Assembly: GCF_002563855.1 (NCBI RefSeq)
Contig: NZ_PDJQ01000001.1
Coordinates: 1,426,001 to 1,490,000, forward strand
DNA length: 64,000 bases
Origin: Tepidiforma thermophila
GTDB lineage: Bacteria > Chloroflexota > Dehalococcoidia > Tepidiformales > Tepidiformaceae
Direction of reading: 5' to 3'
The notes below the pieces were generated by a model. That model ran no database searches, was not told where the DNA came from, and was given only the letters and a program-made list of their open reading frames with translations. Every line of letters starts with the position of its first letter. Position 1 is the stretch's first letter. A program made the translations under genes and the position numbers. Shown here in pieces: positions 44,737 through 54,841 of the stretch.

Positions 44737-46209
44737 TCATTTCTCCAGCTCCCGTTCCAGCAGCTCCTGCACCACCTGGGCGTTCGCGCGTCCTTTGGTC
44801 TCCCGCATCACCTGCCCGACGAGGAACTTCATCGCCGTTGCCTTGCCAGCGCGGAAGTCGGCGACTGCCCGGGGGTTCGCCTCGATCGCCCTGCGAACCA
44901 GTCCTGCCAGTTCGTCCTCCCCGCTGATTTGCGCGAGCCCCTGCTGCTCGATGATCGCATCCGCAGATTGGCCCGTGGCCACCATCTGCTCGAACACGTC
45001 TTTCCCTACGAGCGCCGTGATGGTGCCGTTCGCCACCTGCTCGATGAGCCCGGCGAGCTGCTCCGGCGCAAGCGGAAACCGGTCAATCTCTGCCTGGTTC
45101 GCGTTCAGCCACCGCGCAACCTCGCCGAGCATCCAGTTCGCCGCCAGCTTCGCCCTGCGGGCGTCATCGCCGCTCAGGGCAGCCATCAGCCGCTCGAAGT
45201 ACTCCGCTCGCGGGCGCTCCTCCGCCAGTGTCGTCGCCTCGTAGTCGCTCAGCCCCAGCGCCCGGTAGCGCGCAATCTTCGCCGCCGGCAGCTCCGGCAG
45301 CCGCGCCCGCACCCGCTCGACGAACGCCGCCCCCAGCTTCAGCGGCGGCAGGTCCGGCTCCGGAAAGTACCGGTAGTCGTGCGCGTGCTCTTTGCTCCGC
45401 TGGCTCAAGGTCATCTGCCGCTCATCCGACCAGCCCCGCGTCTCCTGCTCGACCTTCCCGCCGGCTTCCAGGATCGCGATTTGCCGCCGCTCCTCGTAGA
45501 GCAGCGCATCATGCACAGCCCTGAAGCTGTTCATGTTCTTGATTTCGACCTTCGTCCCGAAGGCGGTGTCGCCCCGGCGGCGGACCGAAATGTTCGCGTC
45601 GCAGCGGAAGTTCCCCTCCTCCATGTTCGCGTCGCTCACACCGATGTACCGGAGGACCTGCCGCAGCCGCACAAGATACTCCCGCGCTTCCGCCGCGCTC
45701 CGGATGTCCGGCTCGCTCACAATCTCCATCAGCGGCGTCCCGGAGCGGTTCACATCGATCAGGCTGTACGCCTCGCCCGTCACCGGGTCTACCCGGTGGA
45801 GCAGGCGGGCCGTGTCCTCCTCCATGTGCACCCGGGTGATGCCGATCCGGCGCCGAGCCCCGTCGACCTCGATCTCCAGCCACCCGTCACGGCAGATCGG
45901 CAGGTCGTACTGCGAAATCTGGTACCCCTTCATCAGGTCCGGGTACGGGTAATTCTTCCGGTCGAACTTGCTGAACGGCGCAATGGTGCAGTTGAGCGCC
46001 AGCCCCGTCAGCACAATCCCCTCAATCGCCTTTTCGTTGATCACCGGGAGCACACCGGGCATCCCCAGGCACACCGGGCACACGTGCGTGTTCGGCTCAG
46101 CGCCTGCGTAGTCCGCGCTGCACCCGCAGAACATCTTGCTCGCCGTCTTCAGCTGGCAGTGCACCTCGAGGCCGATGACGACCTCGTACTCAGTCGCGAT
46201 GGCGGTCAC
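44737..46209 (-). CDS. gatB: GatB, aspartyl/glutamyl-tRNA amidotransferase subunit B
   Basis: A 490-residue subunit of GatCAB, which amidates Glu-tRNA-Gln or Asp-tRNA-Asn. EVVIGLEVHCQLKTASKMFCGC, CPVCLGMPGVLPV and DVNRSGTPLMEIVSEPD are family-diagnostic; the C-terminal YqeY-like domain is present. GTG 46209 follows GGAGGAG by five bases. gatA and gatC are not here. Confidence 0.96.
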   Translation of the reverse strand: MTAIATEYEVVIGLEVHCQLKTASKMFCGCSADYAGAEPNTHVCPVCLGMPGVLPVINEKAIEGIVLTGLALNCTIAPFSKFDRKNYPYPDLMKGYQISQYDLPICRDGWLEIEVDGARRRIGITRVHMEEDTARLLHRVDPVTGEAYSLIDVNRSGTPLMEIVSEPDIRSAAEAREYLVRLRQVLRYIGVSDANMEEGNFRCDANISVRRRGDTAFGTKVEIKNMNSFRAVHDALLYEERRQIAILEAGGKVEQETRGWSDERQMTLSQRSKEHAHDYRYFPEPDLPPLKLGAAFVERVRARLPELPAAKIARYRALGLSDYEATTLAEERPRAEYFERLMAALSGDDARRAKLAANWMLGEVARWLNANQAEIDRFPLAPEQLAGLIEQVANGTITALVGKDVFEQMVATGQSADAIIEQQGLAQISGEDELAGLVRRAIEANPRAVADFRAGKATAMKFLVGQVMRETKGRANAQVVQELLERELEK

Positions 46210-46300
46210 GCGTTCTCCTCCGCCGTATCGGCACTCACCGAGTATAGGCACCCCCTCCCCAACGGGTAACCCGGCAAATTCCCGATTCGAACGGGTCGCA

Positions 46301-47113
46301 TCACATACCTGCAGCCTTCAGCCCCAGCCGGACCGCAACCAGAAGCAGCGCGCCCGCCAGCGCACGGAGAATGGAGCTGCCCCGGAGCCGGTGCGCCAGC
46401 CGCGCCCCGACCTGCGCACCCGGGACCGCCCCGGCCGCCAGCAGCACAGCCTGCGCCAGCGACCGGTCCCACCCGATGACCCCCTGGAGCACGTGGACAG
46501 CCGACCCCTCAGCCGCCATGAACATCAGTACGAACTGGGATGTTGCGGTGGCAATATGAACCGGAAAGTGGAGCACCGTCGCCATAATCGGCACGTGCAG
46601 GATCCCGCCCCCGATGCCGAGCAGGCTGCTCAGGAACCCAACCCCCGCGCTAATCAGCACCCCCTTCCAGAGCTGGTACGAATACACGAACGTGTTCCCG
46701 CTGGCGTCCCGCACCATCCGTCGGACGACCCCGCGGCCCCGTACTGGCTCTGCGATCGCCTGCACCTGGGGCCGCGCCAGCAGGTAAACCCCCACGGCGC
46801 CAAGCACCGCGGCAAAAATCGCGTCGAAAAGCCGGCGGGGCACGAACCCCACAACGACCGCACCCGCTACCGCCCCCGGGAACGTCCCCAGCACGAACCA
46901 CCACCCCGAGCGGTAGTCGATCCGCCGCTGAAGCCCGTACGCCACTGATCCGGAGGCGGCATTCACGCACACCACGAGCAGCGAGATAGCCGTGAGCAGC
47001 TCAGGGTCCTCGTCCGGGTAGATGAGCAGCAGAATCGGCACCAGCACAAACCCGCCGCCTGCTCCGACAAGCGTTCCGAACGCCCCGACAATAAACCCGA
47101 GAATCACCAGCAA
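46301..47113 (-). CDS. TauE/SafE-family membrane permease (first copy)
   Basis: A 270-residue protein with about eight helices. GAFGTLVGAGGGFVLVP at the N-terminus and GFLSSLLGIGGGILHVP at the midpoint are the two family repeats. TauE/SafE proteins move sulfite or other sulfur-containing organics; the substrate here is unknown. A second homologue is encoded at 54032-54841. Confidence 0.88.
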   Translation of the reverse strand: MLVILGFIVGAFGTLVGAGGGFVLVPILLLIYPDEDPELLTAISLLVVCVNAASGSVAYGLQRRIDYRSGWWFVLGTFPGAVAGAVVVGFVPRRLFDAIFAAVLGAVGVYLLARPQVQAIAEPVRGRGVVRRMVRDASGNTFVYSYQLWKGVLISAGVGFLSSLLGIGGGILHVPIMATVLHFPVHIATATSQFVLMFMAAEGSAVHVLQGVIGWDRSLAQAVLLAAGAVPGAQVGARLAHRLRGSSILRALAGALLLVAVRLGLKAAGM

Positions 47114-47205
47114 GGGGTCAGTAGGTTCCAGGGCACTCCCTCGCAGCGCCGATTACGGGAGTTTCCCCCGTTCACCCCCACCGGTAAACCGGCGGCCGCG
47201 AAACG

Positions 47206-48999
47206 CTAGACCGGGATGCCCTCGTCCGGAAAATCTGCCCGCCGCCGGAAGGCCCGCCCCCGGAGCCGGTCCACCGCCCCGCCGATCCGGTCCTGCAGGT
47301 GTGCCCAGCGCCGCTCCAGCCGCCCGCGGATCCGGCTGTGGGTCGAGCCGGTCTCCCGGTAGCGCGCATATCGCGCCTCCAAACGCCGCTTTTGGCGCAT
47401 CCGCCGCAGGCGCGCCAGCTCCCGGGTGATCGCCCGCCGGAGCAGCGCCGCGGCTTCGGCATGGTTCGTATGCGCCCCTTCCCCCGGCTCCGGGACCGTG
47501 TGGTCGACAATCCCGAGCCGCAGGCAGTCGTGCGACGTCAGCCGCAGCCGCTCTGCAACCTCCGCAGGCCCCCCATCGAGCACCGCCGCTGCATCCTCCG
47601 GGCGCACGACCTCGTACACCGCGTTGTCGAGCATCAGCACCCGGTCGGCCGTCGCCATTGCCATCGCGGCTTCGGAATTGCCTTCCCCGGTAATCACCGC
47701 AACTGTCGGCGATTGCACAGCCAGCATCGCCGCCATGCACCGCGCCACCGCATGTCCAAGCCCGGCCTCCTCCGCCGCCAGCGAGGGGTCCGCTCCAGCC
47801 GTATCGACCAGCGTCACCACCGGCAGCCTCAGCCGCGAGGCGAGCCGGAACGCACGCTCAGCCTTCCGAAAGCCGGCCGGCCCGATCAGCCCGTTCCCCT
47901 CGCTGCCATGCGGCCGCACCTGCCCCACGAACACCGCAGCCTCCCCGTCAATGGCGCCGATGCCAGCAACCACCGCGGGGTCGTCGGTCCCGCTCCGGTC
48001 GCCCCGCAGCTCAAAGAACGCCGTGGTCATCCGCTCGATAAATTCCCGTGCCGTCGGCCGGTCTTCATGGCGCGAAAGTTGCACCTGCTGCCAGGCAGGC
48101 CGCGGGGTGTGATGCAGGTGCCCTCCCTGTCCGCCTGGGCTTCCTTCCGCCAGCCGCCCCCGCGAAAGCAGGTCAAGCAGTCCCGCAACGGTCTCCCGGA
48201 GCTGCGGGCGCGCCACCACCGCGTCCAGCAGTCCATGCCGCAGGTGCGCCTCCGAGGTGTGCGCCCCCTCCGGGAGGCCGTTTTTCGTCGTCTCTTCCAG
48301 TGCCCGCAGCGCGGCGTAGCCAACCAGCGCATTCGGCTCGGCGATGAGGATGTCCGCCAGGTTAATGAAACCCGTGTAGGCCGATCCGGTCGTCGGGTCC
48401 GTGAGGATGCACACGTAGGGGAGCCCCTCGCGCGCGAACCGCTCAACCGCCACCGCAATCCGCGGGCCCTGCATCAGCGCCAAAAGCCCCTCCTGCATCC
48501 GCGTGCCCGAGGTCGAACACACCAGCACAACCGGGACCCGCCGCGCCCGCGCCCGCTCAAACGCCCGGGCCAGCCGTTCGCCGGCCGCTACACCGATGGA
48601 GCCACCCAGGAAAGCGAAATCGACAACCCCGATGACGACATCGTGACCCCCGATGGTGGCCCGGCCCGTGACCGCCGCCTCCGTCAGCCGGGTCCGTCGC
48701 TGCTCCTGGATAACCCGTGACCGGTAGGAGTGGCGCCCGCTGCCCGGGAAAGAGAGCGGGTCGATCGCCGAAATCCCCCGGTCGTCCTCGTGGAACGTCC
48801 CAAGGTCGGCGAGCGTCGCAATCCGCTCCAGCGCCGTGAGGTGGAAGTGAAACCCGCACGCGTGGCACACCCGGTACCGCTCATACAGCCGCGAGCCCTC
48901 CAGCAGCGCGCCGCACGCGAGGCACCGCTCCGGCTGGCGGCCTTCCCCGGCCTCCGGGTGCTCTTCCCCCCGGCGCAGAATGCTCCGAATCCCCTTCAC
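47206..48999 (-). CDS. accDA: Fused acetyl-CoA carboxylase carboxyltransferase, beta-alpha (AccD-AccA)
   Basis: The 597-residue protein joins AccD (residues about 1-285) to AccA (about 300-597). The zinc ribbon of AccD is Cys26, Cys29, Cys45 and Cys48; AccD motifs include STSGTRMQEGLLALMQ and TDPTTGSAYTGF. The AccA part has TAREFIERM, VTLVDTAGADPSLAAEEAGL, and VITGEGNSEAAMAMA. Together they move carboxyl from carboxybiotin to acetyl-CoA. No accB or accC is near. A basic tail of about 60 residues ends the protein. Confidence 0.93.
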   Translation of the reverse strand: MKGIRSILRRGEEHPEAGEGRQPERCLACGALLEGSRLYERYRVCHACGFHFHLTALERIATLADLGTFHEDDRGISAIDPLSFPGSGRHSYRSRVIQEQRRTRLTEAAVTGRATIGGHDVVIGVVDFAFLGGSIGVAAGERLARAFERARARRVPVVLVCSTSGTRMQEGLLALMQGPRIAVAVERFAREGLPYVCILTDPTTGSAYTGFINLADILIAEPNALVGYAALRALEETTKNGLPEGAHTSEAHLRHGLLDAVVARPQLRETVAGLLDLLSRGRLAEGSPGGQGGHLHHTPRPAWQQVQLSRHEDRPTAREFIERMTTAFFELRGDRSGTDDPAVVAGIGAIDGEAAVFVGQVRPHGSEGNGLIGPAGFRKAERAFRLASRLRLPVVTLVDTAGADPSLAAEEAGLGHAVARCMAAMLAVQSPTVAVITGEGNSEAAMAMATADRVLMLDNAVYEVVRPEDAAAVLDGGPAEVAERLRLTSHDCLRLGIVDHTVPEPGEGAHTNHAEAAALLRRAITRELARLRRMRQKRRLEARYARYRETGSTHSRIRGRLERRWAHLQDRIGGAVDRLRGRAFRRRADFPDEGIPV

Positions 49000-49014
49000 G
49001 CTCGCTCCAGTCTA

Positions 49015-51495
49015 TCAGCCATCGTCGTCCGTGCCCGCCCGGGCAAGTACCCGGCGCGAGTCGCCCTCCTCCCGCGGCCCGACAACGCCTTCCGCCTCGA
49101 GCAGCTCCAAAATCTTCGCGGCCTTCAGGTATCCCACCCGGAGACGCCGCTGCAGCAACGCCGGCGAGATGCGCTGGTGCTTCTCCGCAAGGGCGCGCGC
49201 CTGGATGACCAACGGGTCGTCCTCCTCGACCTCGATGTTCGCCTCGCCGCCGTTCTGGGCCGCGAGCGCCTCCTCCAGCAGCGCATCTGCCGTCTCCGGC
49301 GCCAGCGACCGGAAGCGGTCGTCCTTCCAGAACGTCACCAGCCGCTCGACCTCCGCGTCGGAGAGGTACACACCCTGGATCCGGATCGGCTTCCCGGCAT
49401 CGCGCGGCAGGTAGAGCATGTCGCCCCGCCCCAGCAGCTTCTCCGCTCCGCCCATGTCGAGAATCGTCCGCGAGTCGGTCTGCGACGTGACCGCAAACGC
49501 AATCCGCGTCGGGAAATTCGCCTTGATGAGCCCCGTCACAACATCCACCGACGGCCGCTGCGTCGCGACGATCAAATGGATGCCTGTCGCCCGCGCGAGC
49601 TGCGCAAGCCGGCAAATCAGCTTCTCCACCTCGAATGGCGCGGCCATCATCAGGTCGGCCAGCTCGTCGATGATGACCACCCAGTACGGCAGCTTCTTCA
49701 GCGTCCGGGGATGCTTGTTGTACCCCTCGATGTTCCGCACGCCCAGCTCGGCGAACTTCTTGTACCGCGCCTCCATCTCCCCCACCACCGCCTGCAGCAC
49801 GCCCACCACCTTGTCCATGTCCACGATCACTTCGCTGAACGCCATGTGCGGGATGCCGGAGTACCCCACCAGCTCCACCCGCTTCGGGTCCACCATCACA
49901 AACCGCACATCGTCCGGCGTCGCGTTCATCATGATGCAGGCGATGATCGCGTTCATGCAGACGCTCTTGCCCGAGCCCGTGGCCCCGGCAATCAGCAGAT
50001 GCGGCATCGTCGCGAGGTCCGCCACCACTGGCGCGCCTGCCACGCCCTTCCCCAGCGCAATCGCCAGCTTCGACTTCCGCGCCAGCTCCGCAAACTCCTT
50101 CGTCTCCATCACCGAACGCAGTGTCACAACGGTCGCGCTGTCGTTCGGTACCTCGATCCCCACAATCGCCCGCCCCGGCACCGGCGCCTCGATCCGCAGG
50201 CTCGGCGCCGCCAGGGCCAGTGCGAGGTCGTTCTGCAGCGCCGTGATTTTGTTCACCCGCACCCGCGTCCGCGAAACCTCCACCCGCTCGGTCTTCGGCC
50301 GCCCGTCGGGCCCCACAATCGGCTTCCCGTTCTCGTCCCGCAGCGGAACCTCCTTGTAGCGGACCTCCCAGCCCGGCTCCACCCCGAACTGCGTCACCGT
50401 CGGCCCCTCGTTGATCTCCACCACCGTCGCGTCCACCCCGAAGCTCGCCAGCGTGTCGACGATCAGCTGCGCCCGGGCGGCATTGTCGTGACGCCGGCTG
50501 GCGCTCGGCTGCGGCGGATTCAGCAGCTCCATCGCCGGGAGGTGCCACCCGCTTCGCGTCTCCAGCGGCAGCCCGAGCTGCTCCGGTTCTTCCGGCTCCG
50601 GCTCGGCCGGGCTGCCCGCCGCATCCTGCGCGAAGGCGGAAGGCAATTCCTCGGCTTCCGGCTCAGGCTCCGGCGGCGCGGGCGCCTCGGCCGGCACCGT
50701 CGTAAACGCCGCAGCCGCGCCCGTGCCGACTGTCGAAGCCGGCGCCCCGGGCTCGATCCGCGGCCGGAAGACGACAGGCGGCGCCTCCAGCGGCGGACCG
50801 GCTGCCTGCGCTGGCACAAACTCCCCGGCGCCGATGACAATCTCCTCCTCGCGCTCCGGCCTCCGGAAAATGAATGCAATCCACCTCCCGACAGCGGCCG
50901 CAGCCCGGTGCGGCAGCCGCCGCTCCCACGCCTCCTGGAGCCAGAGCGGCACATGCACAGCCACCCAGCGGCTCGGGCCCGGCGCCAGCAGCACCGCAGC
51001 GATGACAAACAGGCTCACCCAGGCCACCTTGCCCAGCAGCCCGGCCACCAGCGCCTGCCCGAACCGGCCGCCGAGGCTGACCTCCGAGAAGTCCACCGTC
51101 CCTACCGCCCAGCGCGCCTCGTTCAGCCCGAGCAGCCCCCAAACGAACAGCCCGAGGGCGGCCGCCCCTGCGGTTCTCCGTGCAAAAAGCCGCCTGTCGA
51201 GATACCACCCCCGCCAGCTGGCAGCCGCACCGTACACCGCCCAGCCGGCGAGCACGAGCATGCCGAAGCCGATCACCCGGAGGACCTCATCGCGGGCGCG
51301 CTCCAGCGCCGCCGCGCCATCGAACAAGGCCACCCAAACCGCGAACCCGGCAGTGGCCGTGGCTCCCGCGGCGGCCTTCCACCAGCGGCGAATCAGTGCA
51401 ATCGAACCGGTCCGTGTCCGCGCAGCACCGCGCCCGCTCCGCCGGGAGGGGGAGCGCACAGGGCGGGCCCGGCTCTTCGTCGTGCGTGCCGCCAT
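49015..51495 (-). CDS. ftsK: FtsK/SpoIIIE DNA translocase
   Basis: An 826-residue protein: four N-terminal helices, a proline/alanine/glutamate-rich linker (about 230-330), an alpha domain, the RecA-like motor and a C-terminal winged gamma domain. Walker A GATGSGKS is at about 503-510; Walker B VVIIDELADL is near 605; the gamma domain reads ISPALLQRRLRVGYLKAAKILE. It pumps chromosomal DNA through the closing septum. An insert near 380-400 (ENGKPIVGPDGRPK) is unusual. Confidence 0.95.
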   Translation of the reverse strand: MAARTTKSRARPVRSPSRRSGRGAARTRTGSIALIRRWWKAAAGATATAGFAVWVALFDGAAALERARDEVLRVIGFGMLVLAGWAVYGAAASWRGWYLDRRLFARRTAGAAALGLFVWGLLGLNEARWAVGTVDFSEVSLGGRFGQALVAGLLGKVAWVSLFVIAAVLLAPGPSRWVAVHVPLWLQEAWERRLPHRAAAAVGRWIAFIFRRPEREEEIVIGAGEFVPAQAAGPPLEAPPVVFRPRIEPGAPASTVGTGAAAAFTTVPAEAPAPPEPEPEAEELPSAFAQDAAGSPAEPEPEEPEQLGLPLETRSGWHLPAMELLNPPQPSASRRHDNAARAQLIVDTLASFGVDATVVEINEGPTVTQFGVEPGWEVRYKEVPLRDENGKPIVGPDGRPKTERVEVSRTRVRVNKITALQNDLALALAAPSLRIEAPVPGRAIVGIEVPNDSATVVTLRSVMETKEFAELARKSKLAIALGKGVAGAPVVADLATMPHLLIAGATGSGKSVCMNAIIACIMMNATPDDVRFVMVDPKRVELVGYSGIPHMAFSEVIVDMDKVVGVLQAVVGEMEARYKKFAELGVRNIEGYNKHPRTLKKLPYWVVIIDELADLMMAAPFEVEKLICRLAQLARATGIHLIVATQRPSVDVVTGLIKANFPTRIAFAVTSQTDSRTILDMGGAEKLLGRGDMLYLPRDAGKPIRIQGVYLSDAEVERLVTFWKDDRFRSLAPETADALLEEALAAQNGGEANIEVEEDDPLVIQARALAEKHQRISPALLQRRLRVGYLKAAKILELLEAEGVVGPREEGDSRRVLARAGTDDDG

Positions 51496-51570
51496 CGACC
51501 TGCACTCCTCAGCTGCCGGCCGAAAACCCCCCGCTGGTCCCGGCCCTGGCGCCCGGGGTAGTGTGCCGAC

Positions 51571-53229
51571 CTAGACCTCGACTGTCACAGTCAGCACCAT
51601 GGGGCGCCTGCGCGTCTCATCATAGAGGAACTTGCTGACCGCGTCCCGGATCCGCGTATTGATGTCCCCGAACTCCGCGTAGTGCTCGGCACCCTGCAGC
51701 GCCTTTGCCACCACCTCCCGGGTGCGCTCGGCAAGGTCCTCCCGCTCCTCAAGGTCCAGGAATCCGCGGGCCAGAATCTCCGCCGGCCGATCCAGCGCCC
51801 CGGTCTGCTTCTCAACCGTCACAATCACCACCACCACGCCGTCGGTCGAAAGATGCGCACGGTCGCGCAGGATGTGCTGGTCGACATCGCCGATGCCGAG
51901 CCCGTCGACATACACGTAGCTTGCCGGCACCCGTTCGCCGAGCCATGCCGCCTCCTCGTCGATCTCAAGCACATCCCCGTCGGTCAGCACGAACGCGTTC
52001 CCCTGGGGCACACCAACCGACTCGGCCAGCCGCGCATGCACCACCAGGTGCCGGTACTCCCCATGAATCGGTACGAAGTACTCCGGCTGCAGCAGCCCCT
52101 GGATAATCTTCAGCTCCTCCCGGCTGGCATGCCCGCGGACATGGATATTCGAAACCCGGTTATAGAGCACGTCCGCGCCCAGTCTGAACAGGTTGTCCAC
52201 GTTCCGGTAGACCGCCTGCTCGTTCCCCGGGATCGGCGAGGCCGAAAGCACCACCGTATCGCCCTTCACAATCTGGATGTGCCGGTGGTCGCCGTTCGCC
52301 ATCTTCGTCAAAGCGCTCGTCGGCTCGCCCTGGCTCCCGGTCGTGATCACCACCAGCTTCGCGGGCGGGGTGTTGCGCATCTCCTCCACCCCGACAATGG
52401 TCCCCTCCGGCGCCTGCAGATACCCGAGCTGCCGCGCCATCGCCACGTTGTCGATCATCGAGCGGCCCGTCACGAACACCTTCCGCCCCGTGAAGACCGC
52501 CGCATCAATCACCTGCTGCACCCGCGAAATCAGCGACGCGAATGTCGCGACGATCACCCGGCCCGGCGCGTTCACCATGATCTGCTTCAGCGCCTCGCCG
52601 ACCAGCTGTTCGCTCGGGGTGTACCCATCGACTTCCGCGTAGGTCGAGTCCGCCATCAGCAGCAGACAGCCCTCCGCGCCGACCTGGGCGAGGCGGATGA
52701 GGTCGGTGTGCTGGTCCATCACCGGCGTGTGGTCGAGCTTGAAGTCCCCCGTGTGCACTACCGGCCCGAGCGGCGTCTGGATAATCAGTCCGCAGGCATC
52801 GGGGATGGAGTGAGCCACCGTAAAGAACTCCACCCGGAAGACGCCGGCCTCGATCACCTGCCCCGGTTCGACCACGTGTGTCTTCGCCTTCTGGAGGAGC
52901 CGGTGCTCCTGCAGCTTCACCCGGATGAGCCCGTCGGTTAGCCGCGTGCTGTACACCGGCACGTCGAACTCCCGCAGGAAATAGGGCAGCGCGCCCACGT
53001 GGTCCTCGTGCCCGTGGGTGAGGAACACCGCCCGGACCTTCTCCCGCCGCTCCCGCAGGTAGGTGAAATCCGGGATGACGAGGTCGACGCCGAGCATCTC
53101 CTCTTCCGGGAACATCAGCCCGACGTCGATGACGATGATGTCGTCCCCGTACTCGAGCAGCATCATGTTGCGGCCAATCTCTCCGAGGCCGCCCAGCGGA
53201 ATCACGCGAAGTGTCGTCTTGGAAGTCAT
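51571..53229 (-). CDS. rnj: Ribonuclease J
   Basis: A 552-residue metallo-beta-lactamase/beta-CASP nuclease. LTHGHEDHVGALPYF has the metal ligands (72-77); VVHTGDFKLDHTPV and VSNIHVRGHASREELK are family motifs. RNase J does 5'-3' decay and maturation of RNA. Its start overlaps the uracil-DNA glycosylase stop as ATGA. A 75-bp gap separates it from ftsK. Confidence 0.96.
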   Translation of the reverse strand: MTSKTTLRVIPLGGLGEIGRNMMLLEYGDDIIVIDVGLMFPEEEMLGVDLVIPDFTYLRERREKVRAVFLTHGHEDHVGALPYFLREFDVPVYSTRLTDGLIRVKLQEHRLLQKAKTHVVEPGQVIEAGVFRVEFFTVAHSIPDACGLIIQTPLGPVVHTGDFKLDHTPVMDQHTDLIRLAQVGAEGCLLLMADSTYAEVDGYTPSEQLVGEALKQIMVNAPGRVIVATFASLISRVQQVIDAAVFTGRKVFVTGRSMIDNVAMARQLGYLQAPEGTIVGVEEMRNTPPAKLVVITTGSQGEPTSALTKMANGDHRHIQIVKGDTVVLSASPIPGNEQAVYRNVDNLFRLGADVLYNRVSNIHVRGHASREELKIIQGLLQPEYFVPIHGEYRHLVVHARLAESVGVPQGNAFVLTDGDVLEIDEEAAWLGERVPASYVYVDGLGIGDVDQHILRDRAHLSTDGVVVVIVTVEKQTGALDRPAEILARGFLDLEEREDLAERTREVVAKALQGAEHYAEFGDINTRIRDAVSKFLYDETRRRPMVLTVTVEV

Positions 53230-54035
53230 AAGTCCTGATCGAAAAATGAGATTTGACGTGGCTCTTCGGGCGCGGGGGCTTCCCGGTCCGGCCGCCGTGC
53301 CTCAGCCGGTCGGCGTGCATCCGAAGTACGGCCCTGCTGTTCCGGCGCCGCAACGGCCGTTGGCGAAGCCGCTGGCCCGTCAGCCCGTGTACCGGGCCCG
53401 GGCCCCGGAGCCTCCCGTGGCTCCGGCGCCGCGGAAACGGCGGCGGGGGCACCCGCATCCTGGAATTCCCCGCGCCGCGCCCGCGCAATGACCCCGCGGA
53501 GGTTGCGGAAGTCCTCCACAAGCACCTGCCGCAGTGCCCCCTGGTGCAGCGCTGCCGCCGGGTGGTACATCGGCACGATATACCGGCCGTCCACCACCTT
53601 CGGTTTCCCGTGAATCCGCGAAATCGTCTGCTGCGGGAACCACCGCGCCATCGAAAAGCGCCCCAGCGTCACGATCACCAGCGGGTCCACCAGGTCAATC
53701 TGCAGGTCGAGGTACTCCGCGCACGCCGCAATCTCCCCCGGCAGAGGGTCGCGGTTCCCCGGCGGCCGGCATTTCAGCACGTTGCAGATGTACACCTCGT
53801 CGCGGCGGAGCCCCGCCTCAGCGAGCAGCTCGGTCAGGAACTGCCCGGCCGCCCCGACGAACGGACGGCCCTGCCGGTCCTCGTTCAGGCCCGGCGCCTC
53901 CCCGATGCACATCACCTCCGCATCGAGCGGCCCCTCCCCCGGCACCGCGTGCGTCCGCGTCTCCGCGAGCGCGCACAGGCGGCACGCCCGGATGACCTCG
54001 TACAGCTCCGCAGCGCGCTCCTCCTTTGAAATCAC
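53226..54035 (-). CDS. Type-4 uracil-DNA glycosylase with C-terminal extension
   Basis: A 269-residue protein. The catalytic core (1-190) has GEAPGLNEDRQGRPFVG (45-61), the four Fe-S cysteines Cys18, Cys21, Cys89 (LKCRPPGNRDP) and Cys105, and HPAA (158-161). Residues 190-260 are a low-complexity Pro/Ala/Gly/Glu linker. The last nine residues include QISFF, similar to the beta-clamp-binding pentapeptide QLxLF. GTG 54035 overlaps the upstream stop and follows GGAGG. It repairs uracil in DNA. Confidence 0.9.
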   Translation of the reverse strand: MISKEERAAELYEVIRACRLCALAETRTHAVPGEGPLDAEVMCIGEAPGLNEDRQGRPFVGAAGQFLTELLAEAGLRRDEVYICNVLKCRPPGNRDPLPGEIAACAEYLDLQIDLVDPLVIVTLGRFSMARWFPQQTISRIHGKPKVVDGRYIVPMYHPAAALHQGALRQVLVEDFRNLRGVIARARRGEFQDAGAPAAVSAAPEPREAPGPGPGTRADGPAASPTAVAAPEQQGRTSDARRPAEARRPDREAPAPEEPRQISFFDQDL

Positions 54036-54841
54036 GGCCGCGCTCCCTCCGGCGCCACCCCCGCTGTGCCCCCGGCCGCCCGCAGGCGCCGCGTCGCCGT
54101 CGTCAGCATCTGCACGCCGATCGCCGAAAGCACCACCGCGAACACCACCTGCAGGCCGCGCCCGCTGAGCATGGTTGCGAGCCCCGCCCCTGCAACCGCC
54201 CCCGGGATCGCCGTGGGCAGGAGCCACCGCGCTGCCTCGGTGTCGACGGTCCCCTGCCGGTAATGCGTCAGCGCGGCCATCGTCGAGGCGACAACAATCA
54301 CAACCAGAGAGATTCCCTGCGCCTCATGCTGTTCGGTACCCAGCACAAGCACCATCGCCGGCACGAAAATCGCGCCGCCGCCGACTCCCAGCGCACCGCT
54401 CGCGAGCCCGCCGCTCAGCCCAATCGCCCCCGCCAGGCCGAACTCGGCGAATGGCCCCGGCTCAAGCCACCCGCCCGCCGGCGCGAACAGCAGCATCCGC
54501 AGCGAAACCGCAAGCAGGAACACCCCGAACGCCTGCCGGAGCCGCAGCGCCGGGATACGCAGGGCCAGCCGCGCCCCGGCGACCGCCCCGGTCACCGCAC
54601 CCGCCGTGAGCCCGGCAAAGAGCAGCCAGTCGAAGTGCCCCGCCAGCCCGTACAGCACCGCCGCCACAGCCGCCGTCACCGTGATCACCGCCAGCGATGT
54701 CCCATGGGCAACGTGCTGGCGCATCCGCAGCGGACCGGTCATCAGCGGCACCATCACCGCGCCGCCGCCGCCCCCGAGCAGCCCGCTCAGCACGCCGCCC
54801 GAAAACCCGGCCAGGGCCGACCACCGGGCGCGCCGGCTCAT
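54032..54841 (-). CDS. TauE/SafE-family membrane permease (second copy)
   Basis: A 269-residue protein with about eight helices and the twin glycine-rich repeats GVLSGLLGGGGGAVMVP and GGLASGALGVGGGAIFVP. It is distinct from the copy at 46301-47113. ATG 54841 overlaps the tatC stop by 4 bp. The substrate is unknown. Confidence 0.86.
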   Translation of the reverse strand: MSRRARWSALAGFSGGVLSGLLGGGGGAVMVPLMTGPLRMRQHVAHGTSLAVITVTAAVAAVLYGLAGHFDWLLFAGLTAGAVTGAVAGARLALRIPALRLRQAFGVFLLAVSLRMLLFAPAGGWLEPGPFAEFGLAGAIGLSGGLASGALGVGGGAIFVPAMVLVLGTEQHEAQGISLVVIVVASTMAALTHYRQGTVDTEAARWLLPTAIPGAVAGAGLATMLSGRGLQVVFAVVLSAIGVQMLTTATRRLRAAGGTAGVAPEGARP

